Part shown: piece by piece, positions 44,679-52,354 of the stretch
Numbering within the stretch: position 1 is the stretch's first letter
Layout of the letters: every line of letters begins with the position of its first letter
The notes under the pieces: model-generated
The model's database searches: none
Seen by the model: only the letters and a program-made list of their open reading frames with translations
What the model was told of the DNA's origin: nothing
Made by a program: the position numbers and the translations under genes
NCBI RefSeq assembly: GCF_022483985.1
Contig: NZ_JAKVME010000002.1
Location: forward strand, 1-64,000
Reading direction: 5' to 3'
DNA from: Acetobacter sp.
GTDB lineage: Bacteria; Pseudomonadota; Alphaproteobacteria; Acetobacterales; Acetobacteraceae
DNA: 64,000 bases

Positions 44679-44729
44679 CCCCCGCTGCTCGCCGCGAGGC
44701 AGAGGAACAGCGGGGGCTGTTCCTCGCGG
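44679..44729 (+). promoter_or_regulatory. Competing hairpins in the methyltransferase leader
   Basis: CCCCCGCTG (44679-44687) can pair with CAGCGGGGG (44708-44716). Alternatively CCGCGAGG (44692-44699) pairs with CCTCGCGG (44722-44729), enclosing GGAACAG/CTGTTCC (44704-44723). The two folds exclude each other and lie 17 bases before the start codon, a layout typical of leader-mediated control. Confidence 0.5.
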
Positions 44730-44746
44730 AACAAAGGGCAAAGACC

Positions 44747-45427
44747 ATGACCGGCAACACGAACACGGCGACCGATTTCCGCAATACCATCCTCAACGGT
44801 GATAGCGTGCAGCTTATGCGCACACTCCCCCGCAATGCGGTGGATTTCATCCTGACAGACCCGCCTTACCTGGTGAACTATCAGGGCAGGGACGGGCGGA
44901 AGGTGCGCAACGACGATAATGCGCGCTGGCTCCGGCCGGCCTTCAATCAGATGCACCGTGTCCTGAAATGGGGCGGGTTCGCCGTTTCGTTCTATGGCTG
45001 GAACCGTATCGACCTGTTTGCCGATGCCTGGAAGGCGGCCGGGTTCCGCATGGTCGGGCATATCGTCTTTCGCAAGTCCTATTCATCTTCTTCCCGGTTT
45101 CTCCGGTATGAACATGAAAGCGCCTACCTGCTGGCCAAGGGGAACGTGACACCCCCGGCAAGCCCCATCCCGGACGTGATCGACATGCCCTATTCGGGCA
45201 ATAAACTGCACCCGACGCAAAAGCCGGTGGCGGCGCTCCTTCCCCTGGTGGAAACCTTCTGCCCGGTGGGTGGGCTGGTTCTGGACCCGTTCGCCGGTTC
45301 GGGTTCATCTCTGGTGGCGGCGCAGCATATGGGGCGTGACTGGCTGGGTATGGAACTGGACCCGGACCACGCCGCGACGGCAATCCGCCGGCTAGCTTGG
45401 CACGGGACGGGGAGGGTAGCGGCGTAA
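44747..45427 (+). CDS. Orphan DNA methyltransferase (N4/N6, beta class)
   Basis: A 226-aa amino-methyltransferase. The catalytic DPPY is at 38-41 (FILTDPPYLVNYQG), and the SAM-binding FAGSGSS follows near 185 (LDPFAGSGSSLVAAQHMGRD). Motif order makes it beta class, like CcrM-type and phage enzymes. HPTQKPVAALLPL is the usual conserved helix. No restriction gene is near, so it probably protects the element in a new host or regulates it. It has a long structured leader like those of the DUF736 genes. Confidence 0.92.
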   Translation: MTGNTNTATDFRNTILNGDSVQLMRTLPRNAVDFILTDPPYLVNYQGRDGRKVRNDDNARWLRPAFNQMHRVLKWGGFAVSFYGWNRIDLFADAWKAAGFRMVGHIVFRKSYSSSSRFLRYEHESAYLLAKGNVTPPASPIPDVIDMPYSGNKLHPTQKPVAALLPLVETFCPVGGLVLDPFAGSGSSLVAAQHMGRDWLGMELDPDHAATAIRRLAWHGTGRVAA

Positions 45428-45785
45428 GCTGCCCCCTTCTTCACCTCACCGAATGGCCGGAAAATCGCGCCGGTCCCGATGGACCGGCGGCGGGGCGCGC
45501 CGCTGCCCGGCGCGTGCGGCGCTCGCCAGCGGGGCCGGCTCGCAGATGGCCTGGCCGGAAAGACGGCATTTCTGGTACCGGGGCCGCAACGCTGCCTGGG
45601 CAACGCGCCGCGTCCACGGCGCGAGCGGAAGGCGCCAACAGGGGCGCCTCGGTCATAGTCCGGCGCGCTCCGCGCGCTGCCCTGATCGTGAAAACAGATC
45701 CAGAAACCCCACGTCTATTTGATGGATATTCCTGAATCGTTGCGGCATGTGTGTGGTGTTCCCCCTCGTGGAAAGGACGCGATCC
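45428..45785. other. GC-rich gap, no credible gene
   Basis: These 358 bases are very GC-rich with arginine/alanine-rich open frames in several phases that look like composition artefacts. The last 60 bases, AT-richer with a GGAAAGGAC site, belong to the next gene. Confidence 0.35.
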
Positions 45786-46215
45786 ATGCTGCTCGGTCTC
45801 GGTATTATCCTCGGCTTTGCCAGTATCGGCTTCCTGTGCTGGCTTCCTGTGCTGGCTTCTGTCTCTCTGCGCGGTGTATGCCGCGCCTCTGTTCGTGGCG
45901 GCGATGGTCTGCACCATGCTCTACGACCATGCCATGATGTCCGGCGCCCATGCTATCCTCGCGGGCATCGCCGCCGGGATCGTGGTGCTGGCGACCGGTC
46001 AGGCGATCCTCGCCTCCTCGCGCGATCCCGCCCTGCGGGTTTCCGTGTCCGCGCTGCTCGCCCTGCCGGCCGCGCTGGCGGGATTTGGCATGACGCTGGG
46101 TTTCAGTGGTGTGGACGATATGGGCACTATCCCGGCCTACCTTTTCGCGACCTTCGGGGCGCTGTGCGTCGGCGGGGCGGCGTGGACACGGCTCTGTGCC
46201 ATCCAGCCCGCGTAA
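45786..46215 (+). pseudogene. Small membrane protein gene broken by a 13-bp tandem duplication
   Basis: ATG at 45786 gives MLLGLGIILGFASIGFLCWL. Removing one copy of a perfect 13-bp tandem repeat (45828-45840 and 45841-45853) lets the reading continue LSLCAVYAAPLFVAAMVCTM, then ILAGIAAGIVVLATGQAILA, to the stop at 46213-46215. As written, the start frame runs out of homology after residue 20. The repaired protein would be about 138 aa with four or so membrane segments and is of unknown function. Confidence 0.75.
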
Positions 46216-46862
46216 GTTGCCGGTGGCAGGATCCCTGATCCGACCGGGTCAAGAAGGTCAGCGTGGGGCGGTCAGTCCCCGTTGCGCGAGTACGGGCGGA
46301 CCAGGGTTCAGGATAGGCAGCGCCTTCCTTTCAGCGAGAGATGCCCGGCACAGTCCCAACCGGAGTAAAACGGCGACCAGCTTCGGTGCGGAAAACGCAT
46401 GTCGTTCTGCCGGCGTGACTGGCGGCCTAGCGTCAACGTCCGGTCTGTCGAGCAGGAAGGGCAGGGAACATGGTACCGGCCAGCGGGTTCTCCCGGCGAC
46501 GGATACGGTTCGACCCGTATTTTGTCTGGAAACGGATGTCCCCCGACACCCTGAGCCCCTGTTACGGAACACGACGGACTGACCTGTCTCTCCACTGGGC
46601 TGACGGTGCCGCACACCATGGCCTCTCGATATGGCCGATCTGCCCGAAGACCGGCTGCGCCTCGCCCGGCTATGGCGCAACGGCGTCCCGCAACTTTCTT
46701 CCCCTGGGCTGCGCCCATTCCTCGCGCATCAACAAAGTTTCGTACCGCCGTCCTCCGCGTTGCTCCGGCCTGCAAGCAGGTGCGCCGCCGGTCGCCTCCG
46801 GGCTGTCGATGGCCATCGAGGCCGTGGTGGTCGCGGCCCGATACAAGCCAGGAGACAGGACA
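46216..46862. promoter_or_regulatory. Long leader upstream of the module B DUF736 gene
   Basis: These 647 bases have no convincing gene. The last ~190 bases share sequence blocks with the leader of the DUF736 gene at 3959 (see 3518-3958), including CCATCGAGGCCG and the final GACAATG at the start. The earlier part shows only composition-driven open frames. Confidence 0.4.
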
Positions 46863-47180
46863 ATGATCATCGGTTCTTTCAAAAAGGTCGGCGAGGGTTA
46901 CGAAGGCGAAATCGTCACCCTGACACACAAAATCCGGGGTATCCGCTTCGTGCCCGAAGCCAACCGGGCCAGCGACAATGTTCCCAACTTCCGGGTCCAG
47001 ATCGGCAAACTCGAAGCCGGGGCAGCCTGGATCAAACACACCACGGACTGGCGCGAATATCTCAGCGTGAAGCTGGACGATCCGACCCTTCCCGGTCCGA
47101 TCTTCGCCAGCCTCTTCGAAGAGGAGGGCGGCGCCTACAACCTGGTCTGGAGCCGTCAGCGTCCGCGCAACGGGGACTGA
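46863..47180 (+). CDS. DUF736 domain protein
   Basis: A 105-aa DUF736 protein: MIIGSFKKVGEGYEGEIVTL at the N-terminus, VQIGKLEAGAAWIKHTTDWR, then EYLSVKLDDPTLPGPIFASL and YNLVWSRQRPRNGD. An AGGAGACAGG site precedes the ATG. It is monocistronic, with its own terminator. The truncated copy at 4421 is its closest relative in the window. Confidence 0.9.
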   Translation: MIIGSFKKVGEGYEGEIVTLTHKIRGIRFVPEANRASDNVPNFRVQIGKLEAGAAWIKHTTDWREYLSVKLDDPTLPGPIFASLFEEEGGAYNLVWSRQRPRNGD

Positions 47181-47190
47181 CCACTCCCGG

Positions 47191-47225
47191 CCCCTCCGGT
47201 TCGCCGGAGGGGCTTTCTTCTTCAG
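47191..47225 (+). terminator. Rho-independent terminator
   Basis: CCCCTCCGG (47191-47199) and CCGGAGGGG (47204-47212) form a perfect 9-bp stem with a TTCG loop, followed by CTTTCTTCTTC. It ends the DUF736 transcript and may also serve the convergent XRE gene. Confidence 0.9.
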
Positions 47226-47230
47226 GCCAG

Positions 47231-47482
47231 TTATGGCTTCCCGCCGGTCGGTGCCTCTTCTGTCGCGACAACGTGGCTTTCATCCAGTAACGCCGCCGGC
47301 CGCACGCCCAGCGCCTGCGACGCATGCCACAGCGAGAGCAGCGTCGCGTTCTGGCGCCCGGTCTCGATCCAGCTGATATAGGCGCGGTCCACGCCCATCC
47401 GTTCCGCCAGGGCTTCCTGGCTGAGACCGGCGGCGCGTCGCAGGCGCCTCACGTTCGCGCCGAAAAGTCCTCGGATGTCCAT
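47231..47482 (-). CDS. XRE-family regulator
   Basis: An 83-aa Cro/CI-type protein: DIRGLFGANVRRLRRAAGLS, then QEALAERMGVDRAYISWIET and LWHASQALGVRPAALL. It is a classic HTH-XRE domain and little else. It is divergent from the fseA-like gene, with an operator-like dyad between them. It is not closely similar to the regulator at 5250, so the two modules seem to carry different switches. Confidence 0.88.
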   Translation of the reverse strand: MDIRGLFGANVRRLRRAAGLSQEALAERMGVDRAYISWIETGRQNATLLSLWHASQALGVRPAALLDESHVVATEEAPTGGKP

Positions 47483-47502
47483 CCGCAGGATAGGAACGAT
47501 TT

Positions 47503-47533
47503 GTGTATTATCGCGCTACGTATTATAATACAC
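47503..47533. promoter_or_regulatory. Operator-like dyad between XRE and fseA genes
   Basis: GTGTATTAT (47503-47511) and ATAATACAC (47525-47533) are a perfect 9-bp inverted repeat with a 13-base centre. A second palindrome, TATTATAATA (47521-47530), overlaps the right arm. It lies 21 bases before the XRE start, and is the best site for autoregulation by that protein. Confidence 0.7.
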
Positions 47534-47753
47534 GGATGGTTTCTCTCCCGCCGGAGTGATGTGCCGAGCGCATCACGTAATGCCGGAAAAACCGACATTT
47601 CCCGCCCGCGTAGCCTGAATCTTCCTCCCTCCTCCAAATAATCCCTATCTGGTCAAAGATTTTCGGGATCACCTCCCTGAGTCTTCGGGACTACCCGTTT
47701 CGGTCCTGCACCGGATACTGGGTCGAATCCATGACATATCGGGGGAGGGGGAC

Positions 47754-48540
47754 GTGCCGACAATCCGGCCGTGGGATGCCGCACCCCTTCGTCGCGCCTA
47801 CGCCGGGCTCGACCCTGCCGGTCTCGCCCAGGAATGGCTGCGACACAATCCGGCCTATCGGCGCGATCATGCAGCAACCATGACGATGGGCAAGGTTGAC
47901 GCCGAGGCATGGCGCGCCTTCGCCCGTCGCTGGGGGTTGCGTTTTCCCTGTCGATCCTGATCTCCCCGCCTGGCTTGCCCCCGCATTCTGGGATCCGGAC
48001 ATCGCGCCGGAGGTCGCCGTGCGTGGCGACGGGGGTGACATCCTGTCCCGTCTCGCGCCATACGCGCGGGCACGACATGACGGTCCCGATGGTATCCATC
48101 TTGTGCTGGACAGCGCAGCGGGTCCGCTGCGCATCGTCATTGTCGTCGATCGGCAGCCTGATGTGGCGGGAACCTGGTTCGTCATCGATGATGGACACCT
48201 CGCGACCCGTCTGGCCTGCGTTGCGCGCTTCGGCCGCCTGCTTGTCGGCCAGGCGCCCGGTCCTCCTCCCTCCACCGTGCGCCTGAGCCCACCGAAGAAA
48301 CTGCGTCAGGTCCGCATGCTCTGCATCGCGGACGGCCGGCGCATGGGTGTGACAGTGCGCCGGATCGCGGCGGGCATCTACGGCGAGCGCATCCTGCACC
48401 TGTCCCGCAACGAATGGCGTGCCAGCTCATGGCACCGGGCTTTCTATCGCGATCTCGACGGTGCCGCGTTCTACCAGAACGGCGGTCACATCGCCCTCCT
48501 TCAGGGGCTGAAGCAGGGGGGTGACATTTTGGCGGCCTGA
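47754..48540 (+). CDS. fseA: FseA-like excision activator, two frames joined by +1 shift
   Basis: The first frame starts at GTG 47754 behind GGGGGAGGGGG and reads PWDAAPLRRAYAGLDPAGLA to FARRWGLRFP, then stops at 47958-47960. The +1 frame continues PVDPDLPAWLAPAFWDPDIA, then LRIVIVVDRQPDVAGTWFVI, and a C-terminal DUF2285 domain (VRRIAAGIYGERILHLSRNE...HIALLQGLKQGG) to 48540. The joined protein is about 261 aa. The shift occurs at the same Trp-Gly-Leu-Arg-Phe motif as in the gene at 5957, which supports programmed frameshifting. rdfS follows 97 bases later. Confidence 0.82.
47931..47948 (+). promoter_or_regulatory. Probable programmed +1 frameshift site of fseA (module B)
   Basis: First-frame codons are TGG GGG TTG CGT TTT CCC. 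In the +1 frame the same bases read GTT TTC CCT, so the Phe-Pro pair is encoded in both frames across the shift. The TTTTCCC run would allow a tRNA to re-pair after slipping forward one base. A first-frame stop follows 9 bases later. Confidence 0.72.
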
Positions 48541-48636
48541 ACTTTGTCATCCCTCCCCAGAGCACGTCTTCCGGCAGCGTCCCCTCATGGGCCGCAGCAT
48601 CCCGCCAGTGGCCCGATCCACCGGGAGGAACACCCC

Positions 48637-48972
48637 ATGCGTGTCCAGCCGACACTGCCACCGCGCTATCTGCGCACCCCGGACGCGGCCAATTTCGTTG
48701 GCCTGTCGATCCGCACTCTCGAAAAACACCGGAGTTGCGGCACCGGTCCGCTCTACCGCCAGCTTGGCGGCCGGATCGTCTATGCCGTGGAAGATCTCTG
48801 TGCCTGGGCCGACCTGAACGTCCGGCTCTCCACGGGTGACGGTGGCGGCATTCCCATGCCGTCCGATCCCCGCGCTTATATCATCCGCTTGCAGGCGAAA
48901 GCCATTGAGTTTTCATACTCCCGAAAGGACTTCTCTCATGAGCCAGATCGGATTTTTCACCCGCACCCCTGA
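48637..48972 (+). CDS. rdfS: RdfS-like excisionase with an altered C-terminus
   Basis: A 111-aa protein starting MRVQPTLPPRYLRTPDAANF, then VGLSIRTLEKHRSCGTGPLY and IVYAVEDLCAWADLNVRLST, matching the RdfS-like protein at 9203. After about residue 70 the tail is unlike the module A protein and runs into the DUF736 gene (35-bp overlap). The RPA, DUF2840 and traF genes expected next are missing. The tail may be the scar of that deletion. An AGGAACACC site precedes the ATG. Confidence 0.72.
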   Translation: MRVQPTLPPRYLRTPDAANFVGLSIRTLEKHRSCGTGPLYRQLGGRIVYAVEDLCAWADLNVRLSTGDGGGIPMPSDPRAYIIRLQAKAIEFSYSRKDFSHEPDRIFHPHP

Positions 48973-49279
48973 TGGTTTCGCCGGACGGGTGCGCACCCTG
49001 TCGCTGGACGCGGAACTGACCTTCGTGCCGGCGGAAAACAATGGCGCGGAACATGCCCCCGATTACCGCATCCATCTCGGTAATGGCGATTCAGCATTGG
49101 AGATCGGTGCCGGGTGGAAACGCACCGGGGAACGTGCTGGCGAGTACGTGTCCGTGCTCCTGGACGATCCCTCGTTCATGCAGCCAATCCGCGCCACGCT
49201 GTTCCAGGCCGGGCGCGGCGGGCGTGAATGGCAACTGGTGTGGAACCGACCTACGAAACGTCCGGGAGGTCGGGAATGA
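48938..49279 (+). CDS. DUF736 domain protein
   Basis: A 113-aa protein: MSQIGFFTRTPDGFAGRVRT, EHAPDYRIHLGNGDSALEIG, then VSVLLDDPSFMQPIRATLFQ and WQLVWNRPTKRPGGRE. It is the counterpart of the DUF736 gene at 11751 (same operon position and shared FAGR-RTL-L and HAPDYR-HLG blocks). It overlaps the transglycosylase start by 4 bp (ATGA). Confidence 0.9.
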   Translation: MSQIGFFTRTPDGFAGRVRTLSLDAELTFVPAENNGAEHAPDYRIHLGNGDSALEIGAGWKRTGERAGEYVSVLLDDPSFMQPIRATLFQAGRGGREWQLVWNRPTKRPGGRE

Positions 49280-49959
49280 GTCGCCGGTTTTCCATGTCCG
49301 CCGGCATGCTTGCCATGCTCGCGCTGCCGCTCTCGCCAGCCATCGCCCGCGCGCAGGATTTCGACGATCTGGTGCATCAGGCGGCGGAACGGAACGCGAT
49401 CCCGCCAGCATGGGTGAGGGCCGTCCTCCATGCCGAAAGCGCTGGCGATCCGCACGCGGTCTCCAGTGCGGGCGCGATGGGCCTGATGCAACTCATGCCG
49501 GGTACATGGAAGGACGTACGGCGCACGCTCAATCTAGGTGCCGATCCCTTCGATCCGCACGACAATATTGCGGCCGGGGCAACCTATCTGCGATGGCTGC
49601 ACGACCGCTACGGCGATGCCGGATTTCTCGCCGCCTACAATGCCGGTCCCGGTCGTTATGACGACCATCTGGCGACCGGCCAGCCATTGCCAGCCGAGAC
49701 GGTTTCATATGTCGCGTCTGTCTCCCGGCTGATCAATGACCCGTCGTTCAGCGTGCATTTTTCCATCACTCCAGCACGTGACTGGGCCTCTGCTTCGCTC
49801 TTCATTTCCGGCAGCGAGAATGCGTTTTCATCGTCATCCCGGGGCATTTTTTTAAGCCGATCCGGGCAGGGGATTTTCACCCCGTCCGCGCTCTTCGCAG
49901 GTCATGTCCGTAGCGCGCCGGGAGTGGGTTCGGCACAGGGGGCGGTGCAGAGGAAGTGA
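49276..49959 (+). CDS. VirB1-like lytic transglycosylase
   Basis: A 227-aa protein with a signal peptide (to about residue 26, ...SPAIARAQ) and an SLT domain: catalytic Glu in RAVLHAESAGDPHAVSSAGA, MGLMQLMPGTW and FLAAYNAGPGRYDDHLATGQ. It is the module B counterpart of the gene at 12073, and the two differ most in their C-terminal tails. It cuts peptidoglycan for the mating channel. Confidence 0.9.
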   Translation: MSRRFSMSAGMLAMLALPLSPAIARAQDFDDLVHQAAERNAIPPAWVRAVLHAESAGDPHAVSSAGAMGLMQLMPGTWKDVRRTLNLGADPFDPHDNIAAGATYLRWLHDRYGDAGFLAAYNAGPGRYDDHLATGQPLPAETVSYVASVSRLINDPSFSVHFSITPARDWASASLFISGSENAFSSSSRGIFLSRSGQGIFTPSALFAGHVRSAPGVGSAQGAVQRK

Positions 49960-49965
49960 ATCACG

Positions 49966-50099
49966 AAAACCCCGGAAAAGGACTGAAAAAGTTAGGGCTG
50001 GATAAAAGGCCGCACATCGCGGCCCGGTCGGGGTGGCTGTTTTCCGGGGTTTTTGAGGTTTTGACGCGAGGTGCGTGGATTTCCCGCACCTCGCGTCAA
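49966..50099. other. Candidate oriT with three inverted repeats
   Basis: Immediately before rlxS lie AAAACCCCGGAAAA (49966-49979) against TTTTCCGGGGTTTT (50040-50053), a GGCCGC/GCGGCC hairpin between them, and a perfect 15-bp dyad TTGACGCGAGGTGCG (50061-50075) with CGCACCTCGCGTCAA (50085-50099). No gene is present. Such nested dyads beside a relaxase gene are the hallmark of an origin of transfer. The nick site cannot be named from sequence alone. Confidence 0.65.
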
Positions 50100-50152
50100 G
50101 GTGTCATCTCTTTGATCCGACGTGATATTCCGCGCGGTGCAGGACATTTTTC

Positions 50153-51892
50153 ATGAATAGGGGTGAGGAATTCCGGGTTCGACCGGGGCGCATCCGCTCC
50201 ACCCGCGCCCGTCAGGCGCGGCCCTTCGTGACGCAGGTGCTGGCGTCGGTGCAGCGGGCCGGTGGCCGGGTGTCGCGTACGGGGAAAATCACCTCTGGCC
50301 GCCGCTCCAGTTTCGGGCGCGGCCGGGCCGCTGCTCAAGCCACCAATCGCCTGCTGACCAGCCGTTCGCGGGGCGTCGTGATCAAGGCCCGCGTCGTGCG
50401 ACATGCGCCGCGCGCCACACCATTGGCGGCGCATCTTTGCTATCTCCGCCGGGAGGGTGTGACGCGGGACGGTGAGGATGCCCACCTGTTCGGGAAGGAC
50501 AGCGACGACATACGGGCCCCGGACTTCGCCGAACGCTGCGACGGCGACCGCCACCATTTTCGTTTCATCGTCTCCCCTGAGGACGCACCGGAGATGTCGG
50601 ACCTGCGGGCCTTCGCTCGCGATCTGATGAGGCAGATGGAAGCCGATCTCGGCACGAAACTCGACTGGGTCGCCGTCGATCACTGGAACACAGCACATCC
50701 CCATTTGCACGTCATCGTCCGGGGCGTTGCGGAGGACGGTTCCGATCTGGTGATCGCCCGTGATTATATCCGCGAAGGCATGCGCGCCCGTGCCCAGGAT
50801 CTCGTGACGCTGGAACTCGGGCCGCGTACCGATCACGACATCCACCTGGCGGTCGAGCGGCAGGTGAATGCCGACCGCTGGACTCAATTGGACCGTCAGC
50901 TTCAGAGGGACGCTGGGGAAGATGGTGTCATCGTTCTCGGGCGCGCGTCGGGCAAAACGCCGGACGCTTTCGCCACCGTGAAGCTGGGTCGCCTGCGCCG
51001 TCTGGAGACCATGGGGCTGGCGCACCAGGTCGGGCCGGATCGCTGGCAGATGGACGAGAGCGCCGAGGCAACCCTGCGGGAGATCAGCGAGCGCAACGAT
51101 ATCATCAAACGGATCCATCGGGGGCTGGCGGAACAGAAGATCGACCGTGCCGCGTCATCCTGGGTAATGGCCGCCGAAGATACCACCGATCCCGTCATCG
51201 GCCGGCTGGTTGATCGCGGCCTTGATGATGAGCTGCGCGGCACGGCCTATGCGGTGATCGATGGGATTGATGGACGCACGCACCATGTCCGTCTGCCGCA
51301 TCTCGAAGCCGCAGGCGACGGGGCGGTCGGTTCCATCGTGGAACTGCGACATTTCACCGACAAACAGGGACGTGACCGTGTCGCGCTGGCCGTCCGTTCG
51401 GACGTCACGCTGGAGCGGCAGGTGATGGCGCAGGGGGCCACCTGGCTCGACCGGCAGGCCATCGCGCGGGAGCCTCTTGCCCTGGCGTCCACGGGGTTCG
51501 GCGCCGAGATCAAAGAGGCGATGGAAAAGCGGACGGATCATCTGGTGGAGCAGGGGCTGGCCAGCCGCGACGGCGGAAGCATCCGCTACGCCCGGAACCT
51601 GATCGCCACGCTGCGCCAGCGGGAGCTGGAAACGCTGGGCCGGAGCCTCGCCGTGACGTCAGGGATGCCGTTCCGGCGGAGCAGCGAAGGCGATCCCGTC
51701 ACGGGCACCTATCGTGAGCGTTTCAACCTGGCGTCGGGCCGGTTCGCCATGATCGACGACGGACTGGGCTTCGAGTTGGTGCCATGGTCGCCGTCACTGG
51801 AAAAACACCGTGGGCGGGAAGTATCGGGCATCATGCGCGGGGATGGAGGGATCGACTGGTCGTTTGCGCGGAAACGTGAGCTTGGGCTGTGA
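50153..51892 (+). CDS. rlxS: RlxS/VirD2-like relaxase (DUF3363 family)
   Basis: A 579-aa relaxase parallel to the one at 13024. It has AHLCYLRREGVTRDGEDAHL (about 94-113), DRHHFRFIVSPEDAPEM (about 131-147) and TAHPHLHVIVRGVAEDG (about 180-196) with the paired-His motif, then a long DUF3363 region ending in GLGFELVPWSPSLEKHRGRE. Candidate oriT dyads lie directly upstream. The sequence looks intact, so module B should be able to start transfer. Confidence 0.92.
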   Translation: MNRGEEFRVRPGRIRSTRARQARPFVTQVLASVQRAGGRVSRTGKITSGRRSSFGRGRAAAQATNRLLTSRSRGVVIKARVVRHAPRATPLAAHLCYLRREGVTRDGEDAHLFGKDSDDIRAPDFAERCDGDRHHFRFIVSPEDAPEMSDLRAFARDLMRQMEADLGTKLDWVAVDHWNTAHPHLHVIVRGVAEDGSDLVIARDYIREGMRARAQDLVTLELGPRTDHDIHLAVERQVNADRWTQLDRQLQRDAGEDGVIVLGRASGKTPDAFATVKLGRLRRLETMGLAHQVGPDRWQMDESAEATLREISERNDIIKRIHRGLAEQKIDRAASSWVMAAEDTTDPVIGRLVDRGLDDELRGTAYAVIDGIDGRTHHVRLPHLEAAGDGAVGSIVELRHFTDKQGRDRVALAVRSDVTLERQVMAQGATWLDRQAIAREPLALASTGFGAEIKEAMEKRTDHLVEQGLASRDGGSIRYARNLIATLRQRELETLGRSLAVTSGMPFRRSSEGDPVTGTYRERFNLASGRFAMIDDGLGFELVPWSPSLEKHRGREVSGIMRGDGGIDWSFARKRELGL

Positions 51893-51919
51893 TGACCATA
51901 TGAAGTGAAAAAACAGTTA

Positions 51920-52339
51920 TCAGAGAAAAGCCATTAAATTTTTATCATCAGGACCGAGTGCCTCAATTATTCTGCATTCCCTTATGTTTCCGCCATCGCA
52001 TGAGTCGATCAGGATATGTAGTTCTCGTCGCAGGGCAGTGAGATCGGCAATCTTGCGATCGATTTCATCAAGATGCTCTCTGGCGATATGATCGACGCTT
52101 GCGCAGTCCTGGCTCCCATTGCTCGATAGAGTCAGAAGGTTGCTTACCTGATCAAGCGAAAACCCGAGATCCCGCGCCCGGCGGATAAAGGAAAGCCGCC
52201 CCAGTTCAGACGGGCCATAGACGCGGTAATTGCCAGCCGTGCGGGGAGGGGCCGGTAGCATGCCGATTTTCTCGTAATAGCGGATCGTCTCGACTTTTGT
52301 GCCGGTCGCCTTGCCCAGTTCCCCGATCGTCAGTGCCAT
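51920..52339 (-). CDS. MerR-family metal-type regulator
   Basis: A 139-aa MerR protein: LTIGELGKATGTKVETIRYY and EKIGMLPAPPRTAGNYRVYG form the winged helix, followed by the dimer helix and a C-terminal part with cysteines (QDCASVDHIAREHL, LIDSCDGGNIRECRIIEAL). The cysteine spacing is of the metal-sensing MerR class; the metal is not clear. It lies 15 bases after the TonB receptor and in the same direction. A MerR-type promoter precedes that receptor gene. Confidence 0.88.
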   Translation of the reverse strand: MALTIGELGKATGTKVETIRYYEKIGMLPAPPRTAGNYRVYGPSELGRLSFIRRARDLGFSLDQVSNLLTLSSNGSQDCASVDHIAREHLDEIDRKIADLTALRRELHILIDSCDGGNIRECRIIEALGPDDKNLMAFL

Positions 52340-52354
52340 CCCGTTGCTCCGCTG

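Noticed and set aside
45453-45722. 89-aa arginine-rich open frame after the methyltransferase
   Set aside because: It has no ribosome binding site, extreme Arg/Ala/Gly composition, and overlapping alternatives in other frames. It looks like non-coding GC-rich DNA.
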